DNA of 64,000 nucleotides from Mesostigma viride (GCA_009746045.1 RPFO01001074.1:1-64000), one strand, 5' to 3'; counted from the first letter of the stretch, positions 1-9,449 are shown. Notes: generated by a model from the sequence alone, not told the origin. Numbers and translations are program-made.

Positions 1-10
1 GGGCACTTAG

Positions 11-646
11 TTAGTGAAACCCCCTCCAGGGCCAGGCGGCGACAGAACTTGTCGTACATCTTGTCGCAGGTGGCATTCATGACCCTCAGTTCCCTCTCGC
101 AGACAGCGGGGGAAAAGTTGACAGGCAGATAGGCGTGTACTCGGCCTTCACGAGGTCCACGAGCACACGGCAATGCTCCTCTGCGGTCTTATCCTTATCC
201 ACCTGAGGAATGGATTCAACATACTCCTTCATCACATCCCACAGGCGGGGAATCGCGCAAACGCGGTCAGACAGCTTAACCTCTAGGTCGATGGCCAGAG
301 TTGCCACCTCCATACGCCTATCGCCATACTTGCAGGCGTCCATCCTCTTCTCAAAAGTGGAAAGGGACTGCACACCGCCTTGAGCGATGGCGATGGCAAA
401 GTTGCGCAGGGCCCATCCTGTATAGTGGCAAAACGGCCCTGGCTGCCTGCGCTTAGAGAGGAAGCGCCCCTCAAGCTCATTGGCAATAGCATCCAGCAGC
501 TGCTTCATTCGCTGCTCTGTCTTAGCTTTGACAGCGTCCCACGGCACTTGCAGCTGCTTGCTGACACCACACCCGTGGGGCCATGCCAACTCCACGATTT
601 CGTGCACAATCTCAGCTGGCAGGCTGTTAAAAGTGGCAGCGGCCAT
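11..646 (-). pseudogene. F-box-like family A gene, left copy, frameshifted
   Basis: This is the mirror copy of the intact gene at 8814-9449. It starts at the ATG complementary to 644-646 and is identical until about residue 170. One C present in the right copy is missing here near base 138. That shifts the frame and ends the protein early, at base 86, after 186 residues instead of 211. The lost part is the C-terminal segment that contains conserved Cys and Arg residues in the right copy. The break may be real decay or a sequencing error, since the rest of the copy is unmutated. It is divergent from gene B (1182-2384) and shares the 647-1117 promoter region with it. Confidence 0.7.
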
Positions 647-1117
647 GTCTTCTTTGTGGTAGTGGTGCTAGTGCTGTTGGGATGCTGGAGCAGGCGAGAA
701 GTGCCCACTTTGACGTGGTGTCGGACCTTTGTACCCGCCCCACGGCATCTTCGCGGAATATTCCGTGGACCGACGATCTCCCACGGGACGCTGCCACGTG
801 GCGGAGATCGGACGGTCCACGGCAATTCAGATCTCCCATGATAGTACGGCGTATCTCGGATACGGCGCGGCGCCGGTACGGCCGGACCAGTATCATGGAT
901 ACTGGTCCGAGTACCGTGGCACGGCATTCCGCCACGTCACTACCGCGCCGCGCCGCGCCGCGCCATGGAACCTTCTAGAGGATCGATCCCAGCCGTCCGA
1001 TGAAGATCTCGTGGGAGGGCCAGTTTCCACAGGTACAAAGGTCGTGCAGGCCTACCAAATGCACCATCACACCACAGAACAGCCATAGCCAGCGCAGAAA
1101 ACAACAGCAGACCGCCA
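647..1117. promoter_or_regulatory. Bidirectional promoter region between genes A and B (left arm)
   Basis: This is the gap between the divergent starts of A (646, minus) and B (about 1118-1182, plus). It contains a G-box palindrome GCCACGTGGC near 792, a GGAATATTCC palindrome flanked by CCACGG and CCGTGG half-sites near 755-770, a CCCATGATA motif at 836, the dyad ACCAGTATCATG/ATACTGGT around 880-905, and GC-rich GCGCCGC runs near 940-960. The sequence GTACAAAGGTC occurs upstream of both genes, at 1033 on the plus strand and about 725 on the minus strand, where a TATA box would be expected. Function is inferred from position and shared motifs. Confidence 0.55.
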
Positions 1118-1181
1118 TGTTTCCCGTTGATGCAGCAGCTGGGCCATTGTTCGGGCCTCAGACTAGGGCACGACTAGGGCC

Positions 1182-2384
1182 TTGCATGGGCTTGGTTCTC
1201 CCAGATGCTATGGATTGCCATATCCTCGCTGCACAAGAACTAGGACTGGTTGTTCCGCCATAGCTCCTGCGCTTGTGCCAGTGCCTGCGCCTGTGCCAGC
1301 GCCAGTGCCTGTGATTGTGCCAGTGCCAGTGCCTGCTGCGCCAGTGCCTGAGCCTGTGTACGTGCCTGCTCCTCTCCCTGGGCTATTCGCCCCTCGGTTT
1401 AAGGACTCTGACATTTGGCCTCCAGCAGGCCATGTGTGGCCAAATGGTAGTGGCGATTCCAAGTTTCCTCTGGTGCATTGCGTCACCTGCAAAAAGGTGC
1501 CGGAGAGGGCAGTGTGCAAGAAGGAGAACGGGGAGATGCAGTGCCGGGGGTGCGCTCTGGATGAACTGAGCGACAAGGTGGATGCACTAGGTCCCTCTCC
1601 TCCCACGGAGCAGGTGCAGGAGACTGTCAAGAATTTTGACACGGGCTTGCAGATTTACAAGTACGAATATGAGCCCAAGCGTCTCCCGCCTCCTCCCACC
1701 GGCTACCCTCTGTCCAAGTGCATGTGCGCTGTGTGCAAGAATCCTGCTCTCCACGCGCACGAAGTGGTGAAGGAGGTCACCCCTCAGATGCTGGAGACCA
1801 CTTCCCATTTCCGTGTTGCCAAGCTCGTGGTTGGCGACGTCGTTTGTGGGATCTGCCGCAACGAGTTCCTGGCCCAGTATGTCGACAACAACGTGGTCAT
1901 CAGCAAGGCCATGTCTCGCGGCATGCAGTATTGGGAGTACAAGGGCCATATCGATGAGGTGTTCCAGTACAACGAGGAACTCCACAAGATGGCAGAGCGC
2001 GCCCAGGACAACACGCACGACGGCCCCTCCAGTGACAAGTTTTACTGGCCTCGCAGGCAGTGCCAGAAGTGCATGAAGCGCATCGACATCAACGTGCAGA
2101 ACCTGTATGTGGCTCCAAGGCCTCGTTCTTTAGACGTTGACTTGGTCTGCTACGAGTGCGCCAAGTTCTGCAGCCTCGTTTCTGAGGCTGTCGCTTTCCC
2201 GGGCTTTAGCCGCCCCAACAACCGTCTCAAGCGTAATGCAGAGGCCGGGGCTTCCTTCTGTACGATGTTGTGGGGTCCAACAAGCCCTATTTCTTCGCGT
2301 AGGGTGTCATCTGGGCACTTGATTGGCCCATGCAAGCCTATGGAGGCTACTGTTGATAGGGACTTGTGGTATTCTATTTTGTAA
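1182..2384 (+). CDS. Cys-rich putative zinc-binding protein, family B, left copy
   Basis: The frame encodes 400 residues and I do not recognise the family. Residues about 28-68 are a Pro-Val-Ala repeat (VPVPAPVPAPVP). The rest has paired cysteines typical of structural zinc sites: C100/C103, C121/C124, C182/C185, C222/C225, C294/C297 and C323/C326, the first and fifth in HCVTC and QCQKC contexts. This suggests two or three treble-clef or ribbon-like folds. The true start is uncertain: a better-placed ATG at 1118 opens another frame that stops at 1263, so a short intron or frameshift may join it to this frame. The mirror copy at 7076-8278 differs by one residue (Glu here, Ala there, in the Pro-rich part). 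No transmembrane segment is evident. Confidence 0.7.
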   Translation: MHGLGSPRCYGLPYPRCTRTRTGCSAIAPALVPVPAPVPAPVPVIVPVPVPAAPVPEPVYVPAPLPGLFAPRFKDSDIWPPAGHVWPNGSGDSKFPLVHCVTCKKVPERAVCKKENGEMQCRGCALDELSDKVDALGPSPPTEQVQETVKNFDTGLQIYKYEYEPKRLPPPPTGYPLSKCMCAVCKNPALHAHEVVKEVTPQMLETTSHFRVAKLVVGDVVCGICRNEFLAQYVDNNVVISKAMSRGMQYWEYKGHIDEVFQYNEELHKMAERAQDNTHDGPSSDKFYWPRRQCQKCMKRIDINVQNLYVAPRPRSLDVDLVCYECAKFCSLVSEAVAFPGFSRPNNRLKRNAEAGASFCTMLWGPTSPISSRRVSSGHLIGPCKPMEATVDRDLWYSIL

Positions 2385-2425
2385 TGAATAAGACTCTTTG
2401 CATGCAAATCCAACACTCATGCACT
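2378..2425 (+). terminator. Conserved 3' element with AATAAGACTC and GCATGCAAATCC
   Basis: Immediately after the gene B stop lies AATGAATAAGACTC, then TTGCATGCAAATCCAACAC. The same block, nearly base for base, follows gene D at 11809-11845. Conservation over about 35 bases between non-homologous genes suggests a shared polyadenylation or 3'-end signal; GCATGC and ATTTGCAT-like octamer sequences are embedded in it. The mirror copy is at about 7035-7082. Confidence 0.55.
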
Positions 2426-2439
2426 AGGCGTAGGACTTG

Positions 2440-3053
2440 ACTTGTTTGCGAAAAGTTCGGGCTATGCGGATAGCCCGAACTTTTGGGGATAGCCCGAACT
2501 TTTGGAAACCTTGCTAGGGAAAAGTAAAAGTTTCCAGTGAGGATCCCAGCCATTTGAAAAGTTCGGGCTATGGTTCGGGCTATCAGTTTATAGCCCGAAC
2601 CGGACCCTTTTTCCCCTTGGGCGGTGGTGTCATGCATTGTACATGGGGTAGGGACTTGGTTATTTGGACAGTGTGCAGTGTATGTGTGTGTTTCTTCCTT
2701 AGATTGCTAACACATAAAATATAGGGGTATTTCCTGTATATACAGATAGGATTGCTAACACATAAAATATAGGGATATTACCTATGAGTATATATAGATG
2801 GCAATTGCTAACACATAAAATTTTATGTGTTGGGAAACAGAGTAAAAGAAAGAGTAACATTCACCCATAGCAACACACCGTCCAGAGGGGAAAAAGGGGA
2901 GGTTCGGGCTATAAATCGATAGCCCGAACCATAGCCCGAACTTTTCAAAATGGCTGGGATCCCCACTGGAAACTTTTACTTTTCCCTAGCAAGGTTTCGA
3001 AAAGTTCGGGCTATCCCCAAAAGTTCGGGCTATCCACATAGCACGAACTTTTC
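2440..3053. mobile_element. Fold-back/MITE-like element with about 170-bp terminal inverted repeats (left arm)
   Basis: The two ends, about 2442-2625 and 2885-3052, are inverted copies of each other with about 93% identity. Each contains repeated AGTTCGGGCTAT and ATAGCCCGAACT dyads. The central 260 bases are AT-rich and hold three copies of TTGCTAACACATAAAAT at 2705, 2752 and 2808. No ORF of note is present. The tips read CGAAAAGTTCG and CGAACTTTTCG; I see no convincing target-site duplication. It sits between the 3' end of gene B and the promoter of gene C, and is mirrored at about 6410-7021. Confidence 0.65.
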
Positions 3054-3059
3054 GTGGGA

Positions 3060-3309
3060 GCCTATGGATGGGCGCCACGTGGCACGGTATCCCACGATAG
3101 TTGCCGGCGCCGCGCCGGCGCGGCGCTCCACGGAATATCCGTGGGAATATTCCCGGCGCGACGCTTGCACGGCACTATCGTGGGACGCCGTGGCCGAGAG
3201 GGTATAAAAGCGGAGTCACGGGCGTTTGGGGGTAGGTCTCGCCTCCGACACTGCCAGGCACACAGTCATCCACACGCAGACAGCCATCCTTACAGCTGTA
3301 AAATACACA
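3060..3309 (+). promoter_or_regulatory. Promoter of gene C with TATA box (left arm)
   Basis: GGTATAAAAG at 3201-3210 is a clear TATA box about 100 bases before the ATG at 3310. Upstream lie a G-box GCCACGTGGC (3074-3083), the inverted pair TCCCACGATAGT (3090-3101) and ACTATCGTGGGA (3174-3185), the palindrome CCACGGAATATCCGTGG and the adjacent GGGAATATTCCC (3128-3153), with GGCGCCGCGCCGGCGC between them. The same motif types precede genes A/B and D. The mirror copy is at 6154-6403. Confidence 0.7.
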
Positions 3310-3981
3310 ATGGCCCATGCTGGTGCTACTTTCGAGGATCTGCCAAGCGAAATTTTGTTTGTTTTGGCAGAGCTCAGCTGGCCCTACTTGCGTGGTGTGA
3401 ACAAGGCCTCTCACAAGGAATGGGAGGCCGTGCTGGCGATAATGGAGGCAAAGGTTCGCGCTGTGCGCAATTTGATTGACGAGGAACTGGAGTTCCGCGA
3501 TGCCAACCCCTATTGGTGGTTCGTCGATATAAAGAAGGTGACACCCCGCCGCCTGTATGAGATGACGCCTGATCAGCTGAGGGCCATTTATGACAAGGTG
3601 TCTGTGCCCCGCTTGCGTGAGGCGGAGGGGTACTTGTACACTACCCGCGCTGATCGTTTGGAGCAGATGGATCACGCGTACACTGATTTTGTGGAGGTGC
3701 TCAACCGAACTGTCAAGGTCCCCGTTGGCCCCCACACTAAGGCGGCGAGGGACGCCTATTTTGCGTCCATTCCTGATGTGGATCGCGAGAATGTGATGGA
3801 GCGTCGCGTTGATGAGTTGGTCACTGTTCTGTGCGCGGGATTGGTGGCTGACGACACGGAGGCCAACGGGGGCGTGCCAACGGGTTTGGCCGACCTTCTC
3901 AGCGACATTTTCGATGAGTACAAGCACCGGATGATCGGTCGTATCTTCACCCATCCATCGTATAACCGGGTGATGCCTTAA
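3310..3981 (+). CDS. F-box-like protein, family C, left copy
   Basis: The protein has 223 residues. I chose the ATG at 3310 (context ACACAATGGCC) because it lies about 100 bases after a TATA box; the frame is open further upstream to 3226. Residues about 8-45 (DLPSEILFVLAELSWP, then V-N-K and a Trp) follow the F-box pattern LP-x-E-I-L... with a late Trp, but the match is weak. The protein is a diverged paralogue of family A: both share LP-x-EI near the N-terminus, a WP pair, and a later SIP-x-VD motif (SIPDVDRENVMERR here, SIPQVDKDKTAEEH in A). An F-box would imply an SCF ubiquitin-ligase adaptor role; this is only inference. The right copy (5482-6153) encodes the same protein. Confidence 0.65.
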   Translation: MAHAGATFEDLPSEILFVLAELSWPYLRGVNKASHKEWEAVLAIMEAKVRAVRNLIDEELEFRDANPYWWFVDIKKVTPRRLYEMTPDQLRAIYDKVSVPRLREAEGYLYTTRADRLEQMDHAYTDFVEVLNRTVKVPVGPHTKAARDAYFASIPDVDRENVMERRVDELVTVLCAGLVADDTEANGGVPTGLADLLSDIFDEYKHRMIGRIFTHPSYNRVMP

Positions 3982-4002
3982 ACAGGCAAATAGGGATCAA
4001 CT

Positions 4003-4068
4003 GATATAGCCTATTGGAAAAGGCTATATCCCATGGACTGTCTTATATAACTTTTAATAAGACCCGAT
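4003..4068 (+). terminator. 3' hairpin and AATAAGACC downstream of gene C (left arm)
   Basis: GATATAGCCT (4003-4012) and AGGCTATATC (4021-4030) form a perfect 10-bp stem with an 8-base loop, starting 22 bases after the stop codon. TTTTAATAAGACC follows at about 4051-4064, similar to the AATAAGACTC block after genes B and D. Together they look like the 3' end region. Mirror copy at 5395-5460. Confidence 0.45.
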
Positions 4069-4204
4069 TCCTATTGAAATTTGTCTCACAATGAGTCCCA
4101 CAATGAGCCCCACTTAAAAAAAAATCTAAACCGCATACTATAAATAGCTAATGGAGCTATAGGGGTACCAGATTCCCACGAACAATAGGGATTTCCCGCC
4201 ACCC

Positions 4205-5258
4205 GCGCCTGTCACGTGATTTGTCTGCCACGTGGCATGACCCGATTGGTCAGCCCAGTCTCGTGGGATTCCAGATTCACATGGTGCCACGTGGCAGCCA
4301 CCCACTCGACAGGGTGTCCCATGGGACTCCAGGGACCCCCATGGGTGCCACGTGGCAGGATCCCATTGGACAGGGTGTATCATGGGACGCCAGGGTCCCG
4401 TGGGTGCCACGTGGCGGGTTCCGATTGGACAGGGAGTACCATGGGAGTACAGGGTCCCACGGAGATTCGGGGTCCCCGGTGCCACGTGGCGGTTACTGAT
4501 TGGACAGGGAGTCCCATGGGTGCCACGTGGCAGCGTCCCATTGGACAGGGAGGTCCCATGGGTGGCCAGGGTCCCAGGGGTCCCGGTGCCACGTGGCAGT
4601 CGCTGATTGGCCAGATAGTCCCATGGGAATCTCAGGGTGCCACGTGGCAGCCTCCCATTGGCGGCTACTACGCCAGGGTCCCTGGCAGGGTCCCACGATA
4701 TATTTATCCCAACAATTGACGGGTTAGAGGCGCCTCTAACCCGTCAATTGTTGGGATAAATATATCGTGGGACCCTGCCAGGGACCCTGGCGTAGTAGCC
4801 GCCAATGGGAGGCTGCCACGTGGCACCCTGAGATTCCCATGGGACTATCTGGCCAATCAGCGACTGCCACGTGGCACCGGGACCCCTGGGACCCTGGCCA
4901 CCCATGGGACCTCCCTGTCCAATGGGACGCTGCCACGTGGCACCCATGGGACTCCCTGTCCAATCAGTAACCGCCACGTGGCACCGGGGACCCCGAATCT
5001 CCGTGGGACCCTGTACTCCCATGGTACTCCCTGTCCAATCGGAACCCGCCACGTGGCACCCACGGGACCCTGGCGTCCCATGATACACCCTGTCCAATGG
5101 GATCCTGCCACGTGGCACCCATGGGGGTCCCTGGAGTCCCATGGGACACCCTGTCGAGTGGGTGGCTGCCACGTGGCACCATGTGAATCTGGAATCCCAC
5201 GAGACTGGGCTGACCAATCGGGTCATGCCACGTGGCAGACAAATCACGTGACAGGCGC
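4205..5258. promoter_or_regulatory. Central G-box/CCAAT composite array spanning the palindrome axis
   Basis: Eight GCCACGTGGC palindromes lie in the left half, starting at 4227, 4286, 4347, 4406, 4481, 4522, 4588 and 4639, and eight mirror copies lie in the right half. In seven of eight per arm, exactly 8 bases separate GGC from ATTGG (an inverted CCAAT box); in the second unit ATTGG has become ACTCG. Most units continue with ACAGGG and a CCCATGGG palindrome. Unit length varies from 41 to 75 bases, so the fixed spacing is not simply a by-product of tandem duplication. Close to the axis is CGATATATTTATCCC on each side. G-boxes bind bZIP and bHLH factors, and CCAAT boxes bind NF-Y; that is known for plants and fungi. 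No gene starts here: both flanking C genes end toward it. Confidence 0.8.
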
Positions 5259-5481
5259 GGGTGGCGGGAAATCCCTATTGTTCGTGGGAATCTGGTACCC
5301 CTATAGCTCCATTAGCTATTTATAGTATGCGGTTTAGATTTTTTTTTAAGTGGGGCTCATTGTGGGACTCATTGTGAGACAAATTTCAATAGGAATCGGG
5401 TCTTATTAAAAGTTATATAAGACAGTCCATGGGATATAGCCTTTTCCAATAGGCTATATCAGTTGATCCCTATTTGCCTGT

Positions 5482-6153
5482 TTAAGGCATCACCCGGTTA
5501 TACGATGGATGGGTGAAGATACGACCGATCATCCGGTGCTTGTACTCATCGAAAATGTCGCTGAGAAGGTCGGCCAAACCCGTTGGCACGCCCCCGTTGG
5601 CCTCCGTGTCGTCAGCCACCAATCCCGCGCACAGAACAGTGACCAACTCATCAACGCGACGCTCCATCACATTCTCGCGATCCACATCAGGAATGGACGC
5701 AAAATAGGCGTCCCTCGCCGCCTTAGTGTGGGGGCCAACGGGGACCTTGACAGTTCGGTTGAGCACCTCCACAAAATCAGTGTACGCGTGATCCATCTGC
5801 TCCAAACGATCAGCGCGGGTAGTGTACAAGTACCCCTCCGCCTCACGCAAGCGGGGCACAGACACCTTGTCATAAATGGCCCTCAGCTGATCAGGCGTCA
5901 TCTCATACAGGCGGCGGGGTGTCACCTTCTTTATATCGACGAACCACCAATAGGGGTTGGCATCGCGGAACTCCAGTTCCTCGTCAATCAAATTGCGCAC
6001 AGCGCGAACCTTTGCCTCCATTATCGCCAGCACGGCCTCCCATTCCTTGTGAGAGGCCTTGTTCACACCACGCAAGTAGGGCCAGCTGAGCTCTGCCAAA
6101 ACAAACAAAATTTCGCTTGGCAGATCCTCGAAAGTAGCACCAGCATGGGCCAT
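5482..6153 (-). CDS. F-box-like protein, family C, right copy
   Basis: This is the mirror of 3310-3981 and encodes the same 223 residues. The start is the ATG complementary to 6151-6153, downstream of the mirrored TATA box at 6254-6263. The absence of coding differences between the two copies means either very recent duplication, ongoing gene conversion between arms, or an assembly artefact. It is convergent with the left copy across the central array. Confidence 0.65.
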   Translation of the reverse strand: MAHAGATFEDLPSEILFVLAELSWPYLRGVNKASHKEWEAVLAIMEAKVRAVRNLIDEELEFRDANPYWWFVDIKKVTPRRLYEMTPDQLRAIYDKVSVPRLREAEGYLYTTRADRLEQMDHAYTDFVEVLNRTVKVPVGPHTKAARDAYFASIPDVDRENVMERRVDELVTVLCAGLVADDTEANGGVPTGLADLLSDIFDEYKHRMIGRIFTHPSYNRVMP

Positions 6154-6403
6154 TGTGTATTTTACAGCTGTAAGGATGGCTGTCTGCGTGTGGATGACTG
6201 TGTGCCTGGCAGTGTCGGAGGCGAGACCTACCCCCAAACGCCCGTGACTCCGCTTTTATACCCTCTCGGCCACGGCGTCCCACGATAGTGCCGTGCAAGC
6301 GTCGCGCCGGGAATATTCCCACGGATATTCCGTGGAGCGCCGCGCCGGCGCGGCGCCGGCAACTATCGTGGGATACCGTGCCACGTGGCGCCCATCCATA
6401 GGC
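6154..6403 (-). promoter_or_regulatory. Promoter of gene C (right arm)
   Basis: Mirror of 3060-3309, with the TATA box as CTTTTATACC at 6253-6262 and the same G-box, CCCACGATA dyad and GAATATTC palindrome. Confidence 0.65.
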
Positions 6404-6409
6404 TCCCAC

Positions 6410-7021
6410 GAAAAGTTCGTGCTATGTGGATAGCCCGAACTTTTGGGGATAGCCCGAACTTTTCGAAACCTTGCTAGGGAAAAGTAAAAGTTTCCAGTGG
6501 GGATCCCAGCCATTTTGAAAAGTTCGGGCTATGGTTCGGGCTATCGATTTATAGCCCGAACCTCCCCTTTTTCCCCTCTGGACGGTGTGTTGCTATGGGT
6601 GAATGTTACTCTTTCTTTTACTCTGTTTCCCAACACATAAAATTTTATGTGTTAGCAATTGCCATCTATATATACTCATAGGTAATATCCCTATATTTTA
6701 TGTGTTAGCAATCCTATCTGTATATACAGGAAATACCCCTATATTTTATGTGTTAGCAATCTAAGGAAGAAACACACACATACACTGCACACTGTCCAAA
6801 TAACCAAGTCCCTACATGTACAATGCATGACACCACCGCCCAAGGGGAAAAAGGGTCCGGTTCGGGCTATAAACTGATAGCCCGAACCATAGCCCGAACT
6901 TTTCAAATGGCTGGGATCCTCACTGGAAACTTTTACTTTTCCCTAGCAAGGTTTCCAAAAGTTCGGGCTATCCCCAAAAGTTCGGGCTATCCGCATAGCC
7001 CGAACTTTTCGCAAACAAGTC
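6410..7021. mobile_element. Fold-back/MITE-like element (right arm)
   Basis: Mirror copy of the element at 2440-3053, with the same inverted ends rich in AGTTCGGGCTAT dyads. It is three bases shorter near 6813 (ACATGTAGGG where the left arm has ACATGGGGTAGGG). Confidence 0.65.
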
Positions 7022-7075
7022 AAGTCCTACGCCTAGTGCATGAGTGTTGGATTTGCATGCAAAGAGTCTTATTCA

Positions 7076-8278
7076 TTACAAAATAGAATACCACAAGTCC
7101 CTATCAACAGTAGCCTCCATAGGCTTGCATGGGCCAATCAAGTGCCCAGATGACACCCTACGCGAAGAAATAGGGCTTGTTGGACCCCACAACATCGTAC
7201 AGAAGGAAGCCCCGGCCTCTGCATTACGCTTGAGACGGTTGTTGGGGCGGCTAAAGCCCGGGAAAGCGACAGCCTCAGAAACGAGGCTGCAGAACTTGGC
7301 GCACTCGTAGCAGACCAAGTCAACGTCTAAAGAACGAGGCCTTGGAGCCACATACAGGTTCTGCACGTTGATGTCGATGCGCTTCATGCACTTCTGGCAC
7401 TGCCTGCGAGGCCAGTAAAACTTGTCACTGGAGGGGCCGTCGTGCGTGTTGTCCTGGGCGCGCTCTGCCATCTTGTGGAGTTCCTCGTTGTACTGGAACA
7501 CCTCATCGATATGGCCCTTGTACTCCCAATACTGCATGCCGCGAGACATGGCCTTGCTGATGACCACGTTGTTGTCGACATACTGGGCCAGGAACTCGTT
7601 GCGGCAGATCCCACAAACGACGTCGCCAACCACGAGCTTGGCAACACGGAAATGGGAAGTGGTCTCCAGCATCTGAGGGGTGACCTCCTTCACCACTTCG
7701 TGCGCGTGGAGAGCAGGATTCTTGCACACAGCGCACATGCACTTGGACAGAGGGTAGCCGGTGGGAGGAGGCGGGAGACGCTTGGGCTCATATTCGTACT
7801 TGTAAATCTGCAAGCCCGTGTCAAAATTCTTGACAGTCTCCTGCACCTGCTCCGTGGGAGGAGAGGGACCTAGTGCATCCACCTTGTCGCTCAGTTCATC
7901 CAGAGCGCACCCCCGGCACTGCATCTCCCCGTTCTCCTTCTTGCACACTGCCCTCTCCGGCACCTTTTTGCAGGTGACGCAATGCACCAGAGGAAACTTG
8001 GAATCGCCACTACCATTTGGCCACACATGGCCTGCTGGAGGCCAAATGTCAGAGTCCTTAAACCGAGGGGCGAATAGCCCAGGGAGAGGAGCAGGCACGT
8101 ACACAGGCGCAGGCACTGGCGCAGCAGGCACTGGCACTGGCACAATCACAGGCACTGGCGCTGGCACAGGCGCAGGCACTGGCACAAGCGCAGGAGCTAT
8201 GGCGGAACAACCAGTCCTAGTTCTTGTGCAGCGAGGATATGGCAATCCATAGCATCTGGGAGAACCAAGCCCATGCAA
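7076..8278 (-). CDS. Cys-rich putative zinc-binding protein, family B, right copy
   Basis: Mirror of 1182-2384, 400 residues, with the same six C-x2-C pairs and Pro-Val-Ala tract. The only coding difference I found is Ala in place of Glu at residue 56, inside the Pro-rich repeat. The same start ambiguity applies (alternative ATG complementary to 8340-8342). It is divergent from gene A right copy, with a shared promoter region at 8343-8813. Confidence 0.7.
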   Translation of the reverse strand: MHGLGSPRCYGLPYPRCTRTRTGCSAIAPALVPVPAPVPAPVPVIVPVPVPAAPVPAPVYVPAPLPGLFAPRFKDSDIWPPAGHVWPNGSGDSKFPLVHCVTCKKVPERAVCKKENGEMQCRGCALDELSDKVDALGPSPPTEQVQETVKNFDTGLQIYKYEYEPKRLPPPPTGYPLSKCMCAVCKNPALHAHEVVKEVTPQMLETTSHFRVAKLVVGDVVCGICRNEFLAQYVDNNVVISKAMSRGMQYWEYKGHIDEVFQYNEELHKMAERAQDNTHDGPSSDKFYWPRRQCQKCMKRIDINVQNLYVAPRPRSLDVDLVCYECAKFCSLVSEAVAFPGFSRPNNRLKRNAEAGASFCTMLWGPTSPISSRRVSSGHLIGPCKPMEATVDRDLWYSIL

Positions 8279-8342
8279 GGCCCTAGTCGTGCCCTAGTCT
8301 GAGGCCCGAACAATGGCCCAGCTGCTGCATCAACGGGAAACA

Positions 8343-8813
8343 TGGCGGTCTGCTGTTGTTTTCTGCGCTGGCTATGGCTGTTCTGTGGTGTGATGGTGCA
8401 TTTGGTAGGCCTGCACGACCTTTGTACCTGTGGAAACTGGCCCTCCCACGAGATCTTCATCGGACGGCTGGGATCGATCCTCTAGAAGGTTCCATGGCGC
8501 GGCGCGGCGCGGCGCGGTAGTGACGTGGCGGAATGCCGTGCCACGGTACTCGGACCAGTATCCATGATACTGGTCCGGCCGTACCGGCGCCGCGCCGTAT
8601 CCGGATACGCCGTACTATCATGGGAGATCTGAATTGCCGTGGACCGTCCGATCTCCGCCACGTGGCAGCGTCCCGTGGGAGATCGTCGGTCCACGGAATA
8701 TTCCGCGAAGATGCCGTGGGGCGGGGTACAAAGGTCCGACACCACGTCAAAGTGGGCACTTCTCGCCTGCTCCAGCATCCCAACAGCACTAGCACCACTA
8801 CCACAAAGAAGAC
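8343..8813. promoter_or_regulatory. Bidirectional promoter between genes B and A (right arm)
   Basis: Mirror of 647-1117. GGTACAAAGGTC at 8733 lies about 80 bases before the A start, and the reverse of the same motif at about 8420 precedes B. It differs from the left arm by a missing T in the GTATCCGGATAC dyad (8597) and one extra G before GGTACAAAGG. Confidence 0.55.
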
Positions 8814-9449
8814 ATGGCCGCTGCCACTTTTAACAGCCTGCCAGCTGAGATTGTGCACGAAATCGTGGAGTTGGCATGGCCCCACGGGTGTGGTGTCAGC
8901 AAGCAGCTGCAAGTGCCGTGGGACGCTGTCAAAGCTAAGACAGAGCAGCGAATGAAGCAGCTGCTGGATGCTATTGCCAATGAGCTTGAGGGGCGCTTCC
9001 TCTCTAAGCGCAGGCAGCCAGGGCCGTTTTGCCACTATACAGGATGGGCCCTGCGCAACTTTGCCATCGCCATCGCTCAAGGCGGTGTGCAGTCCCTTTC
9101 CACTTTTGAGAAGAGGATGGACGCCTGCAAGTATGGCGATAGGCGTATGGAGGTGGCAACTCTGGCCATCGACCTAGAGGTTAAGCTGTCTGACCGCGTT
9201 TGCGCGATTCCCCGCCTGTGGGATGTGATGAAGGAGTATGTTGAATCCATTCCTCAGGTGGATAAGGATAAGACCGCAGAGGAGCATTGCCGTGTGCTCG
9301 TGGACCTCGTGAAGGCCGAGTACCACGCCTATCTGCCTGTCAACTTTTCCCCCGCTGTCTGCGAGAGGGAACTGAGGGTCATGAATGCCACCTGCGACAA
9401 GATGTACGACAAGTTCTGTCGCCGCCTGGCCCTGGAGGGGGTTCACTAA
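8814..9449 (+). CDS. F-box-like protein, family A, right copy (intact)
   Basis: The protein has 211 residues and starts at AAGACATGGCC. The N-terminus (SLPAEIVHEIVELAWPHGCGV, then K-Q and a Trp near residue 37) resembles an F-box, with LP-x-EI and a downstream Trp, but is too divergent for a firm call. Most of the protein is predicted helical, with basic and acidic residues alternating and no membrane segment. It is paralogous to family C: the shared SIPQVDKDK segment near residue 145 aligns with SIPDVDREN. The stop TAA is at 9447-9449, close to the outer end of the palindrome. The left copy is frameshifted. Confidence 0.7.
   Translation: MAAATFNSLPAEIVHEIVELAWPHGCGVSKQLQVPWDAVKAKTEQRMKQLLDAIANELEGRFLSKRRQPGPFCHYTGWALRNFAIAIAQGGVQSLSTFEKRMDACKYGDRRMEVATLAIDLEVKLSDRVCAIPRLWDVMKEYVESIPQVDKDKTAEEHCRVLVDLVKAEYHAYLPVNFSPAVCERELRVMNATCDKMYDKFCRRLALEGVH

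Noticed and set aside
4216-5247. Open frames of up to 167 codons in the central array
   Set aside because: They read through repeated G-box units in several frames and mirror across the axis. Composition follows the DNA motif, not a protein.
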